A stretch of DNA of 64,000 nt from Aphanothece saxicola GSE-SYN-MK-01-06B (GTDB lineage Bacteria; Cyanobacteriota; Cyanobacteriia; PCC-6307; Cyanobiaceae): positions 434,001 to 498,000 of the forward strand of contig JAHHGT010000002.1 in assembly GCA_019359745.1 (NCBI GenBank), given 5' to 3'. Of the stretch, positions 9,030 through 17,877 are shown in pieces; positions within the stretch are counted from its first letter, which is position 1, and the number at the start of each line of letters is the position of its first letter. The notes beneath the pieces are model-generated. The model worked only from the letters and a program-made list of their open reading frames with translations. It was not told the origin of the DNA and did no database searches. The translations under genes and the position numbers were made by a program.

Positions 9030-10261
9030 GGCGCGCTGGCGCCATCACGGGCCAGCCGCAGGCCGGCGGCCATCCAGCGGCAGTGGGGCGCAAAGAAGTT
9101 GCGGTAGGTGGGGCGGGCGTGGCCCGCCGGGGTGAGGAAGCTGCTGCCCCGGAGCACGAACTGGGAGGTCATGAACTTGCCGTTGTATTCCCCCACCGCA
9201 CCGGCGGCGGGTTGGAAGCCGGGGTAGGGACGGTAGGGGGTGGCGGTCCACTGCCAGAGGGCCCCGAAGGCCTGGGGCAGGGGGCGGCCGCCCGGCTGGG
9301 CGGCTTCCGTCACCACCAGCTCCCATTCGGCTTCGCTGGGCAGCCGGCCGCCGCTCCAACGGGCGAAGGCATCGGCCTCGAACCAGCTCAGGTGCCGCAC
9401 CGGCGCCTGGGGGTGGCGCGGCCGGCGGCCCGCCAGGCTGAATTCCCAGTCGCCGCGCCAGTAGCGCGGGGCGCACCAGCCGCGCTCCTGCACCACCGCC
9501 CAGCCCTCGCTCATCCACAGCTCCGAGCGCCGGTAGCCCCCGTCGGTGATGAAGGCGGCGTACGCCTCGTTGGTCACGAGGGTATCGGCGAGGCTGAAGG
9601 GCTCCAGCCACTGGCGGTGGCGGGGGGCCTCGTTGTCGAAGTGGAAGCCGCCGCCTTCATGGCCGATGGCCACCAGGCCGCCGGCGTGGGACCGCCAGCC
9701 GGCGGGGGCCTCTGCAGCCTCTGCCCCGGGGGGGTCCTGGCCGTAGGCGGGCTCCAGGGGGTTGCGGCTGAAGCCGTCGAGCAGATCCATCAGCAGCAGC
9801 TCCTGGTGCTGCTGCTCGTGCTGCAGCCCCAGTTCCACCAGCTCCAGCAGGGGGCCGGCCGTCTCGACGGGCTGGCGATCCAGCTCCAGCAGCAGCGTTT
9901 CCAGCCCGGCGTCGACGCGCTGGCGCCAGGCCAGCACCTCGCCGATGGCCGGGCGGGTGAGCAGACCCCGCTGGGGGCGGGGGTGGCGGCTGCCGATCGC
10001 CTCGTAATAGGAGTTGAACAGATGGCCCCAGCGGCGGTCGGGGGTTTCATGGCCGCTCAGGTGGGGCTCCAGCAGGAAGGTCTCGAAGAACCAGGTGGTG
10101 TGGCCCAGGTGCCACTTGGCCGGGCTGGCGTCGGCCATGCCCTGCAGGCAGAGATCCTCCGGTTCGAGGCCGTCGATCAGGCGCTCGCTGTGCTGCCGAG
10201 CCGCCTGGAGCCGTTGCAGGAGCCTGGTGCTGTCCGCCGGGGAGTGTGCCCTGGAGCCCAT
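9023..10261 (-). CDS. egtB: Ergothioneine biosynthesis sulfoxide synthase EgtB
   Basis: A non-haem iron enzyme that joins a thiol donor (cysteine or gamma-glutamylcysteine) to hercynine with O2, forming a sulfoxide. The N-terminal DinB-like domain supplies the iron ligands: His51 in WHLGHTTWF, and His148/His152 in LQHEQQHQE. The C-terminal formylglycine-generating-enzyme-like domain has HLSWFEADAFARW, LPSEAEWEL, WQWTATPYRPYPGF and FVLRGSSFLT. The 412-residue length is normal. It is the first gene of the minus-strand operon. No EgtA or EgtE gene lies in the window. Confidence 0.95.
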   Translation of the reverse strand: MGSRAHSPADSTRLLQRLQAARQHSERLIDGLEPEDLCLQGMADASPAKWHLGHTTWFFETFLLEPHLSGHETPDRRWGHLFNSYYEAIGSRHPRPQRGLLTRPAIGEVLAWRQRVDAGLETLLLELDRQPVETAGPLLELVELGLQHEQQHQELLLMDLLDGFSRNPLEPAYGQDPPGAEAAEAPAGWRSHAGGLVAIGHEGGGFHFDNEAPRHRQWLEPFSLADTLVTNEAYAAFITDGGYRRSELWMSEGWAVVQERGWCAPRYWRGDWEFSLAGRRPRHPQAPVRHLSWFEADAFARWSGGRLPSEAEWELVVTEAAQPGGRPLPQAFGALWQWTATPYRPYPGFQPAAGAVGEYNGKFMTSQFVLRGSSFLTPAGHARPTYRNFFAPHCRWMAAGLRLARDGASAPC

Positions 10262-10288
10262 GGACCTGCCCTTCTCTGGGGCCGACCT

Positions 10289-10303
10289 TAGGGATGTTCC
10301 CTA
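10289..10303. promoter_or_regulatory. Dyad TAGGGA-3-TCCCTA in the egtB/cysK-like divergent promoter region
   Basis: A perfect 6+3+6 inverted repeat lies in the 60-bp gap between the divergent start codons of egtB and the cysteine-synthase-like gene, 18 bp from the latter. Its size and place would suit an operator shared by both transcripts. No known regulator site is recognised, so this is a positional inference. Confidence 0.35.
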
Positions 10304-10321
10304 CGATCCGCCCACGCAGCC

Positions 10322-11368
10322 ATGGAGAAGGCCAGCCGCATGGGAGCCCACAGCGACGGCATGAGCACAGGGATCACCGAGGGCTTCAGCGGCGCGGTAG
10401 GCCGGACGCCGCTGATCCGGCTCCATGCCCTCAGCGCCCTCACCGGTTGCGAGATCCTCGGCAAGGCGGAGTTCATGAACCCCGGCGGGTCGGTCAAGGA
10501 CCGGGCTGCCCTGGGCATCCTGCAGGAGGCGGAGGCCAGCGGCCAGCTGCAGCCGGGGGGCACGGTGGTGGAAGGCACCGCCGGCAACACCGGCATCGGC
10601 CTGACCCACCTCTGCAATGCCCGCGGCTACCGCTGCCTGATCGTCATTCCCGAAACCCAGTCGGCGGAGAAGATCGGCCTGCTGCGCAGCCTCGGCGCCG
10701 AGGTGCGCACGGTGCCGGCGGTGCCCTACAGCGACCCGGCCAACTACGTGCGCCTCTCCGGCCGCATCGCCGAGGAAACGCCCGGGGCCCTCTGGGCCAA
10801 CCAGTTCGACAATCTCGCTAACCGGCGCGCCCACTACGGCAGCACAGGCCCGGAGATCTGGCAGCAGACCGACGGCCGGCTGGATGCCTGGGTGGCCGCC
10901 ACCGGCACCGGCGGCACCTATGCGGGGGTGGCCCTGTATCTCAAGGAGCAGGATCCCTCGATTCGCTGCGTCCTGGCCGACCCCTGTGGCAGCGCCCTCT
11001 ACAGCTGGGCCACCGACGGCACGCTCAAAAGCGAGGGCAACTCGATCACCGAAGGCATCGGCAACAGCCGCGTCACCGCCAACCTGGAGGGGGCCCCGAT
11101 CGACGACGCCGTCCGCATCGACGACCCCATGGCGTTGCGCACGATCTACGGCCTGCTGTGGCAGGAGGGCCTGTTCATGGGGGGCTCGGTGGGCATCAAC
11201 GTGGCGGCGGCGGTGGAGACGGCCCGGCGGCTGGGCCCCGGCCATCGCATCGTCACCGTGCTGTGCGACAGCGGTGATCGCTACCGCTCCCGCCTCTACG
11301 ACCCTGATTGGCTGGCGGGCCGCGGCCTGGAGCAACCCGAGCGCAGCGGCGCCGCCCTGATCCCATGA
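10322..11368 (+). CDS. Cysteine synthase-like PLP enzyme (fold type II)
   Basis: A beta-family PLP enzyme of 348 residues. It has the PLP-lysine motif NPGGSVKDRAALGIL, the substrate loop EGTAGNTGIGL and the phosphate-binding ATGTGGTYAGV. The family makes cysteine from O-acetylserine and sulfide, but many members have other substrates. The C-terminal part (YRSRLYDPDWL) resembles the long cysteine synthase A-like subgroup of cyanobacteria rather than short CysK. It is divergent to egtB and may supply cysteine for the sulfur step; that link is inference. Its stop overlaps the next start as ATGA. An internal start at MSTGITEGF (10364) is also possible. Confidence 0.87.
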   Translation: MEKASRMGAHSDGMSTGITEGFSGAVGRTPLIRLHALSALTGCEILGKAEFMNPGGSVKDRAALGILQEAEASGQLQPGGTVVEGTAGNTGIGLTHLCNARGYRCLIVIPETQSAEKIGLLRSLGAEVRTVPAVPYSDPANYVRLSGRIAEETPGALWANQFDNLANRRAHYGSTGPEIWQQTDGRLDAWVAATGTGGTYAGVALYLKEQDPSIRCVLADPCGSALYSWATDGTLKSEGNSITEGIGNSRVTANLEGAPIDDAVRIDDPMALRTIYGLLWQEGLFMGGSVGINVAAAVETARRLGPGHRIVTVLCDSGDRYRSRLYDPDWLAGRGLEQPERSGAALIP

Positions 11369-13473
11369 CGGCAGCCCAGGGTCAGGTGATCGGCGGCCGT
11401 TACCGGCTGGAGCGCTACCTCGGTACGGAGAACGCCGGGCCCCAGGGAGCGTTGTGGCTGGCCAGCGACCAGCTGGCCGCCGACGCGCCCGTGGCCCTGC
11501 GCCGCATCGGACCGGAGCAGGACCAGGCCCGGGCCCGGGACCTCTGGTCGCGGCTGCAGGGGGTGCTCCATCCCCAGGTGCCCCGCATCGGCGCCGTGAT
11601 CGAGGCCGACGACCAGCTCTGGCTGGTGCGGGAGTGGCAGGCGGGCCGCACCTACCAGCAGCTGCTGGAGCTGCGGGCGGAACGCCAGCTGGTGTTCGGG
11701 GCGGGGGAGGTGCTGCTGCTGCTGCGCCAGCTGCTGCCGGTGCTCGCCGCGCTGCACAGCCAGGATCTGCTGCACGGGGATCTGAGTCCGGCCAACCTGC
11801 TGCGCCGTGACAGCGACGGGCTGCCGGTGCCCCTCGATTTCGGCCTGGTGCGGGGCAGCGCCAACGGCAGCGCTGGGGAGCGGCTGCTGGGGGCCACGCC
11901 GGGCTACGCCCCGCCGGAACTGGCCAGGGGCGAACCCGCCCAGCCCTGGATGGACCTGCATGCCCTCGGGGTGGTGGCCCTGGTGCTGCTGAGTGGTGAT
12001 GCCCCGGGCGGCCTGCTCGATCCGACCACGATGCAGTGGCGCTGGCCGGCGGCCCTGGAGGCCGAGCCCGACCTGCGGTTGCAGCTGCAGCGCCTGCTGA
12101 GCCGCCATCCCGACGAGCGTTTCGCTTCGGCCGGCCAGGCCCTGGTGGCCTTCCAGTCCCTGGCGATGCCCGACAGCACCGGCCCCGTGCCCCGTGCCGA
12201 TCGCACCGTGATCCTGGTGCCCGCTGCAGCCCCGCCCCCGCCCCCGCCCCCAACGCAGGAGCAGGCGCCGGCGGAGGTCAGCGCCCGCGAGCTGGCGTCC
12301 GCGGACACCCGCCCGCCCGAATCCCCCCGGGTGGAGCCCCAGCTGCCGCTCCGCATGGCGGCCCCGCCCCCGCCGCCCGCCGCCGTGGCTGCCCCCGACA
12401 GCCTGCGGCGCCGCTACGAGGAACGGGAAGAGGCGGCCGAGGGGGGCTTCTGGCCGGTGCTGATCGCCCTGGTGCTGTCGGCCGTGGTCGGCACGGCGGT
12501 GGGCTGGTGGTGGCTGAGCCGCGGCAAGGTGGCCGCACCGCCCCCCGGCGGGGTGCCCGAGCTGCCCAGCAGCCTGCCCCCCTCGGAGGTGGATCAGCGC
12601 CAGCAGCTGCTCAACCGCCTGCGGGCGATGCAGGTCGACCGGGCCTGGTTCCTCAGCCTGGTGGATGCGGCCCTGCTGGCCCAGTACCCCGAACGCAACG
12701 GCCGCCTTCCCTCCGACACCCTCGAGGACGCCCCGCTGCGCCGGGTCTGGAACGAACTCGCCGAGGAATGGCTGGCCCGGGTGGAGCAGCTGCCCCTGCC
12801 GCTGCGGCGGCGGCTGGGCAACTTCAGCGCCACCGACTGGGAGGCGCGCCAGGCCGGCTTCGTGCGGCAGGGCCTGAGTCCGGCGGTGCTGCGGGAGCTG
12901 GTGTCGGCCAGTGTGCAGAACCTGCTGCCGAGCCGTGCCTCCCAGGCGATGCCGCCGGAGCCCTTCCGCCAGATCTGGTATGCGGCCGCCGAGCTGACCC
13001 TAGAGAACCTCAGGATCGAGCCGATCGAGGCCCCCTCCGGCGCCACCCAGGTCCTGAGCGCCGAAGTGCCCGCCAGCGGCGCCCGGCTGTTCCCGATCCG
13101 GCTTCCCGCCGGCCATGGCCTGGCCCTCGGGGTCAACGGCTCCCCCCTGCTGCAGATGAGCGTGTTCTCCGCCGAGGGCACACCCCTGGAGGCCAGGGGG
13201 CCGCTGCGGGTGGTGACCCTGGGCTCCCAGAAGAGCTCGCCGGTGCAGCTGCTGCTCACCAACGACGGTGTCGCCCCGGCCCTGATCCGCCTGTCGCTGC
13301 GGGCCGACCCTCCGGCGCCCACGCCCCCACCGGCCCCCGACGCCCCACCGGCTCCCGAGGAGACCCCGGAAACACCGCCCGAACCGGCACCGGCCAGCCC
13401 CGGCACCGGCCAGACGCCCGCAGGGCCAGCGGCCCCCGCGCCGCCGCCGCCGGTGGAACCCACCAACCCCTGA
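11365..13473 (+). CDS. Membrane-anchored Ser/Thr kinase-like protein, probable pseudokinase
   Basis: A 702-residue protein with an N-terminal protein-kinase fold (about 10-265). The catalytic-loop equivalent is HGDLSPANLL (about residue 137) and the metal motif is DFG (Asp158). The glycine loop is degenerate (YLGTENAGPQGALW) and the position of the ATP-binding lysine reads VALRRIG, with Arg46 in place of Lys. A proline-rich linker follows, then one membrane segment (about 362-385, FWPVLIALVLSAVVGTAVGWW), an unrecognised domain and a proline-rich tail. Phosphotransfer may be lost or altered. It is translationally coupled to the cysteine-synthase-like gene. Confidence 0.8.
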   Translation: MTAAQGQVIGGRYRLERYLGTENAGPQGALWLASDQLAADAPVALRRIGPEQDQARARDLWSRLQGVLHPQVPRIGAVIEADDQLWLVREWQAGRTYQQLLELRAERQLVFGAGEVLLLLRQLLPVLAALHSQDLLHGDLSPANLLRRDSDGLPVPLDFGLVRGSANGSAGERLLGATPGYAPPELARGEPAQPWMDLHALGVVALVLLSGDAPGGLLDPTTMQWRWPAALEAEPDLRLQLQRLLSRHPDERFASAGQALVAFQSLAMPDSTGPVPRADRTVILVPAAAPPPPPPPTQEQAPAEVSARELASADTRPPESPRVEPQLPLRMAAPPPPPAAVAAPDSLRRRYEEREEAAEGGFWPVLIALVLSAVVGTAVGWWWLSRGKVAAPPPGGVPELPSSLPPSEVDQRQQLLNRLRAMQVDRAWFLSLVDAALLAQYPERNGRLPSDTLEDAPLRRVWNELAEEWLARVEQLPLPLRRRLGNFSATDWEARQAGFVRQGLSPAVLRELVSASVQNLLPSRASQAMPPEPFRQIWYAAAELTLENLRIEPIEAPSGATQVLSAEVPASGARLFPIRLPAGHGLALGVNGSPLLQMSVFSAEGTPLEARGPLRVVTLGSQKSSPVQLLLTNDGVAPALIRLSLRADPPAPTPPPAPDAPPAPEETPETPPEPAPASPGTGQTPAGPAAPAPPPPVEPTNP

Positions 13474-13482
13474 GGGTGCCGC

Positions 13483-13983
13483 TCAGAGCCGGGAGACGGC
13501 GGCCCGGGTTTCCTTGGCGATCTGCTTGTTCTTTTCGTCCTGGCGCTTGTCGTGCAGCTTGCGGCCCTTGCCCAGGCCGATGGTGATCTTGATCCAGGAC
13601 CCCTTGAGGTGCAGGTTGAGCGGAATCAGGGTGAGGCCCTTCTGATCGAGGGAGACGCGCAGCTTGTCGATCTCGCGCCGATGGGCCAGCAGCTTGCGCA
13701 CCCGTAGCGGCTCGTGGTTGAAGAACTTGCCGGCGTGGCTGTGGGGGGAGATGTGGACGTTGTGGAGCTGCATCTCGCCGTTGCGGATCAGGCAGAAGCC
13801 GTCGCGCAGGTTCACCTGACCGGCCCGGATCGACTTCACCTCGGTGCCGAGCAGTTCGATGCCGGTCTCGAGGGTTTCGAGAATCTCGTACTGGTGCCTG
13901 GCCAGACGGTTGTCGGCCAGCAGCCGGTTGGCCGGATCGGCGCTCTTGGCACCACCGCCCTTCCTGCCGGGGCCCTTCGCCAT
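13483..13983 (-). CDS. smpB: tmRNA-binding protein SmpB
   Basis: SmpB delivers tmRNA to stalled ribosomes in trans-translation. The 166-residue protein begins [11 protein letters not shown] (start at 13983; a longer MIQEQA start at 14001 is less likely). It has the family core [39 protein letters not shown] and [11 protein letters not shown], and the basic C-terminal tail [13 protein letters not shown] that enters the ribosomal decoding site. It is divergent from ruvB with 62 bp between the starts, and convergent with the kinase-like gene. Confidence 0.97.
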   Translation of the reverse strand: MAKGPGRKGGGAKSADPANRLLADNRLARHQYEILETLETGIELLGTEVKSIRAGQVNLRDGFCLIRNGEMQLHNVHISPHSHAGKFFNHEPLRVRKLLAHRREIDKLRVSLDQKGLTLIPLNLHLKGSWIKITIGLGKGRKLHDKRQDEKNKQIAKETRAAVSRL

Positions 13984-14045
13984 CGCTTGTTCCTGGATCA
14001 CCTGGGTGCTCCCCGACCCTAGGCAGCAGCCGGTACCCTCCAGCC

Positions 14046-15176
14046 ATGGCGATCATCTCTTCGGGGGGACCGGCCGGGCGTGTCCCGGGAGTGGGCGGGA
14101 CCAGGGCCGGCGTGGGCCCCTCGGAGCGCCTCGTCGATCCCACCGCCCGGCCCGAAGAGGAGCCGGTGGTCCGGGAGGACGGGCTGCGGCCCCGGCGCCT
14201 GGCGGATTACATCGGCCAGAGCGAGCTCAAGCAGGTGCTGCGCATCGCCGTGGAGGCCACCCGCCGCCGCCAGGAGGCCCTCGACCATGTGCTGCTCTAC
14301 GGCCCCCCCGGCCTCGGCAAGACCACCATGGCCCTGGTGCTGGCCGAGGAGCTGGGGGTGCGCTGCCGCATCACCAGCGCCCCGGCCCTGGAACGTCCCC
14401 GCGACATCGTCGGCCTGCTGGTGAACCTGCAGCCCCGCGAGGTGCTGTTCATCGATGAGATCCACCGACTCAACCGGGTGGCCGAGGAGATCCTCTACCC
14501 GGCGATGGAGGACTTCCGGCTCGATCTCACCGTGGGCAAGGGCACCACCGCCCGCACCCGCAGCCTGACGGTGCCCCCCTTCACCCTGGTGGGGGCCACC
14601 ACCCGCGCCGGTTCGCTGAGCTCGCCGTTGCGGGATCGCTTCGGCCTGATCCAGCGGCTGGAGTTCTACGGCCTTGACGACCTCGAGGCGATCGTGGTGC
14701 GGGCTGCCGGTCTGCTGCAGTTGCCCCTGCGGCCCTGCGCCGCCCAGGAGGTGGCCCGCCGCTGCCGGGGCACACCCCGCATCGCCAACCGCTTGCTGCG
14801 ACGGGTGCGGGACGTGGCGGCGGTGGGGGGGCACGGCCAGATCGATGCGGCGTTGGTGGAGGAGGCCCTTTCCCTGCACCGGGTGGATGGCCGCGGCCTG
14901 GATGCCAGCGACCGGCGCCTGCTGCGCCTGATGCTCGAGGCCTACGGCGGCGGCCCCGTGGGGCTCGAGACCCTGGCCGCTGGCCTGGGGGAGGATCCCG
15001 CCACCCTGGAAGCGGTGGTGGAGCCCTACCTGCTGCAGCTGGGCTTCCTGCAGCGCACGCCCCGGGGACGGATTGTCACGGCCGCCGGCCGCGCCCACCT
15101 CGATGGTCCTGCTGCGGTGGTTGATTCGCCCTTGGATCAACCACACGCTGAAGGAATCGGTAGCGCGCCCAACTGA
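14046..15176 (+). CDS. ruvB: Holliday junction branch-migration ATPase RuvB
   Basis: The hexameric AAA+ motor that works with RuvA to move Holliday junctions. The Walker A motif is [16 protein letters not shown], Walker B is [19 protein letters not shown], sensor 1 is [20 protein letters not shown], and the C-terminal winged helix is also present. The N-terminal extension before [12 protein letters not shown] is about 50 residues, somewhat longer than in enterobacteria but common in cyanobacteria. The 376-residue length is complete. Confidence 0.97.
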   Translation: MAIISSGGPAGRVPGVGGTRAGVGPSERLVDPTARPEEEPVVREDGLRPRRLADYIGQSELKQVLRIAVEATRRRQEALDHVLLYGPPGLGKTTMALVLAEELGVRCRITSAPALERPRDIVGLLVNLQPREVLFIDEIHRLNRVAEEILYPAMEDFRLDLTVGKGTTARTRSLTVPPFTLVGATTRAGSLSSPLRDRFGLIQRLEFYGLDDLEAIVVRAAGLLQLPLRPCAAQEVARRCRGTPRIANRLLRRVRDVAAVGGHGQIDAALVEEALSLHRVDGRGLDASDRRLLRLMLEAYGGGPVGLETLAAGLGEDPATLEAVVEPYLLQLGFLQRTPRGRIVTAAGRAHLDGPAAVVDSPLDQPHAEGIGSAPN

Positions 15177-15263
15177 TCAAATCAGCGGATGATGCCCTGC
15201 ATCAATGCTGCAGTTGACAGGAATCTGCTGGAGATAGCGTTGCACGAATGAGTGGCGTTCTCC

Positions 15264-16871
15264 ATGCCGTCAAAAGCGGGGCGCACGCAGTCTGGTGGAC
15301 ATGTGTGGGTGAGAACCTTCTCTTTGCTCGAGGCGAAGCGAAGCGAAGTGATTGTGGTTGGTGCGCTCAGTGCCCTTTGTCTCTTGATCCTGCAGGGGCG
15401 TTTTGCAGACTATTCCTTCAACGCTGACGAGCTCTTTTCCTTGGCGGCCTCACGGGCGGCTTCTTGGCAGGGCCTGTTTGTGCATTGGATTCTCCCCGAT
15501 ACCTTTCCGCCGCTCTATCCCGTCCTGTTGAAAGTCTGGGTCGCGCGTTTTGGGACATCCGAGGTTGCGGTCCGATCCCTCAGCGTGATCTTTTCGCTGT
15601 TGTCGCTGGTGGCTGTGGCGCTGCTCACTTGGGACAAAAGCACAAGAGCACGCTTGCTGACGTTGTTGTTTATCGGCTGCAGCCCTGCCTTCGCGATCTA
15701 CAGCCAATATGCCAGATCCTATGCCTTGATGATTTTCTTGTCAGTCGTGACGACTGGTGCCGCCTTGATGCTGCGGCGATCCTCCGAATCTGTCCCTGCC
15801 AAGGGCAGGCTGAAGCTGCTGTATCTGTTTTACGGATCTGCCGTGCTGCTCAGCCTTTCCCATTACTTTGGCTGGCTGTTCGTTTCCATCGTGCTGGCCA
15901 GAAATCTGTTTGATCGTTGTCTGGATCGGCAGCGGGCAAGGAGTCTTGCTGTCTTCGTCGGGATCACGGCTTGGCCCATGCTGCATGTCCTCTCGGGCTC
16001 TGTTGTCGACAAGACCCAGAGGATCAGCTGGATCGTTCATCGTCCCATTTCGGGGGTATGGAATGCATTCCTTGAAGCGACGATCCCTTTGGCGCCAGAT
16101 GTCAGCTTCCCATGGTCTCCTTCGGTCACTTATCCATGGCCTCTGGTTCTCTACACTCTGATTGCCGTGATCGCGCTCTATGCCATCGGCTCACGGCGGA
16201 GGCTGGTTCGTCTGCTTTTCCCGGATCCGCTCCTGCCGCTTGCTGAGCCAGCAAACGAATGTCAATACATCGGCTCGAATGTCCTGTTGTTTCTGTTGAT
16301 TGTCATGGTGGTGGACTTCAGGACTCCATTTGGGGTTGGACGGTACTTCACCGTTCTGCTGCCTCCGATGGCCTTCCTGTTCGGTAACATCCCCGATCTG
16401 ATGTCTCCACGACAGACACGGCTTCAACGGTGGATGACCTCCAGTGCCCTTGGGATGATCCTCATGGCACAGCTGGCCACCTCGCACCTGGAACTGTCGC
16501 GGCTGGCCCTGCCGAACGTTGACTATAAAACGCTCTCGGAATTCATGCGATCAACCGGTATCTGCGGAGAAGGATGTTACCGCCAGGACACCAATTATTT
16601 CTTCCATGATGCCCTCGCTGCCTCGCCCTACTTTGAAGGGATTCAGATGAGGAAAACGCTGCTCGATGAGACCTTTTCAATCTCAGGGGCACTGCCCTTC
16701 ATTGGCTACCACAGAGATGGACTGGCTGTTCAGCTGCAAGCCAGCAATCCTGGCGTGCAGTGCTGGGAGCCCCAGCAACGCGCCAAAGCCGCAGCGTTTC
16801 TTTTCATCGATCAACGCTCTCCGATTTCGCCTGGGGTGAACGGACTGATTCCATGCCGGATTCCGAATTGA
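15264..16871 (+). CDS. GT39-like (ArnT/PMT superfamily) membrane glycosyltransferase
   Basis: A polytopic membrane protein of about 535 residues. It has the GT-C feature of an acidic pair in the first periplasmic loop (SFNADELFSLAA) followed by PDTFPPLYPVLLKVW, which matches the dolichyl-mannosyltransferase/ArnT type using a lipid-linked sugar donor. About ten membrane helices follow, then a soluble C-terminal domain. The ATG at 15264 is preferred; a GTG at 15252 is in frame. Base composition is visibly less GC-rich than ruvB and the TPR gene on either side, which suggests a separate insertion. The acceptor is unknown. Confidence 0.8.
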   Translation: MPSKAGRTQSGGHVWVRTFSLLEAKRSEVIVVGALSALCLLILQGRFADYSFNADELFSLAASRAASWQGLFVHWILPDTFPPLYPVLLKVWVARFGTSEVAVRSLSVIFSLLSLVAVALLTWDKSTRARLLTLLFIGCSPAFAIYSQYARSYALMIFLSVVTTGAALMLRRSSESVPAKGRLKLLYLFYGSAVLLSLSHYFGWLFVSIVLARNLFDRCLDRQRARSLAVFVGITAWPMLHVLSGSVVDKTQRISWIVHRPISGVWNAFLEATIPLAPDVSFPWSPSVTYPWPLVLYTLIAVIALYAIGSRRRLVRLLFPDPLLPLAEPANECQYIGSNVLLFLLIVMVVDFRTPFGVGRYFTVLLPPMAFLFGNIPDLMSPRQTRLQRWMTSSALGMILMAQLATSHLELSRLALPNVDYKTLSEFMRSTGICGEGCYRQDTNYFFHDALAASPYFEGIQMRKTLLDETFSISGALPFIGYHRDGLAVQLQASNPGVQCWEPQQRAKAAAFLFIDQRSPISPGVNGLIPCRIPN

Positions 16872-17015
16872 TTTGGAATCTGCCCCGGTCTTGGCGTGCT
16901 CGTGGCCAGCGGACCCTCCGACACCTGGCAGGGGTTGGTACATTCAAAGGATGGGGTTGATCGCAGAATTGGTCGTCAAGCCTGATCCCACGGCGGCAGA
17001 CACGCCACAGGCCCC

Positions 17016-17855
17016 GTGATCAGCCCTGCCGATCGCGGGGCAGCCCCTGCAAGGGGCCATCGCCCGCCTTGGCTTGTCCTGGTTGGCTTGCTGCTGATGG
17101 GGCTTCTCGCCCTGCCATCCGTGGTCTGGGCCGAGGCGGTGACCGGGGCGCCGTCACTGCCGGTGCTGTTCGATCGGGCCCTGGCCGCCAGCCGTGATGG
17201 GCGGTTCGGCGAGGCCCTGCCCCTGTGGGACCAGGTGGTGGAACTGGCGCCGAAGGACGCCTCGGCCTGGAGCAACCGGGGCAACGTGCAGCTGGCCCTG
17301 GGGGATCCGGTGGCGGCGATCGCCGACCAGGACCAGGCGATCAGCCTGGAGCCCGGCAGCGCCGATCCCCACCTCAACCGCGGCACCGCCGAGGAGGCCC
17401 TGGGCCGGTGGCCGGCCGCTGCCGCCGACTACCGCTGGATCCTGGATCGGGATCCGGAGGATGCCTCCGCCCTCTACAACCTGGGCAACGTGGAGGGATC
17501 TGAGGACGACTGGCCGGCGGCCCGCCAATGCTTCGAGGCCGCCGCCGCCGCCCGGCCGGGCTTCGCCATGGCCCGCTCCAGCGCCGCCCTGGCCGCCTTT
17601 CAGCTGGGGGACACGACCGCGGCGGAGAAGCAGCTGCGCGACCTGATCCGCCGCTACCCCCTGTTCGCCGATGCCCGCGCCGGCCTCACGGCGCTGCTCT
17701 GGCAAAAGGGCGCCCGGGGGGAGGCGGAGAGCCACTGGGCCGCGGCCTCCGGCCTCGATCCCCGCTACCGGCAGGAAGAATGGCTGCTGCAGATACGGCG
17801 CTGGCCGCCCGTTCCCGTGCAGGCTCTGGCCCAGTTCCTGGCCCTGGCCCCCTGA
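17016..17855 (+). CDS. Exported TPR-repeat protein
   Basis: A 279-residue protein with an N-terminal signal or anchor (residues about 19-41, LVLVGLLLMGLLALPSVVWA) followed by at least four tetratricopeptide repeats: AWSNRGNVQLALGDPVAAI, HLNRGTAEEALGRWPAAAADY, LYNLGNVEGSEDDWPAARQ and a less regular one. TPR proteins of this kind act as adaptors on the thylakoid or periplasmic side; the partner is unknown. The start is a GTG. The M20 peptidase gene begins 22 bp after the stop. Confidence 0.85.
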   Translation: MISPADRGAAPARGHRPPWLVLVGLLLMGLLALPSVVWAEAVTGAPSLPVLFDRALAASRDGRFGEALPLWDQVVELAPKDASAWSNRGNVQLALGDPVAAIADQDQAISLEPGSADPHLNRGTAEEALGRWPAAAADYRWILDRDPEDASALYNLGNVEGSEDDWPAARQCFEAAAAARPGFAMARSSAALAAFQLGDTTAAEKQLRDLIRRYPLFADARAGLTALLWQKGARGEAESHWAAASGLDPRYRQEEWLLQIRRWPPVPVQALAQFLALAP

Positions 17856-17877
17856 ACCGGCTTCGCACCCTTCGCCC

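Noticed and set aside
10301-12253. 650-codon open frame on the minus strand
   Set aside because: It covers the opposite strand of the cysteine-synthase-like and kinase-like genes and reads as Pro/Ala/Arg low complexity.
15213-15251. TTGACA as a -35 box before the GT39-like gene
   Set aside because: No acceptable -10 hexamer occurs at 16-18 bp spacing.
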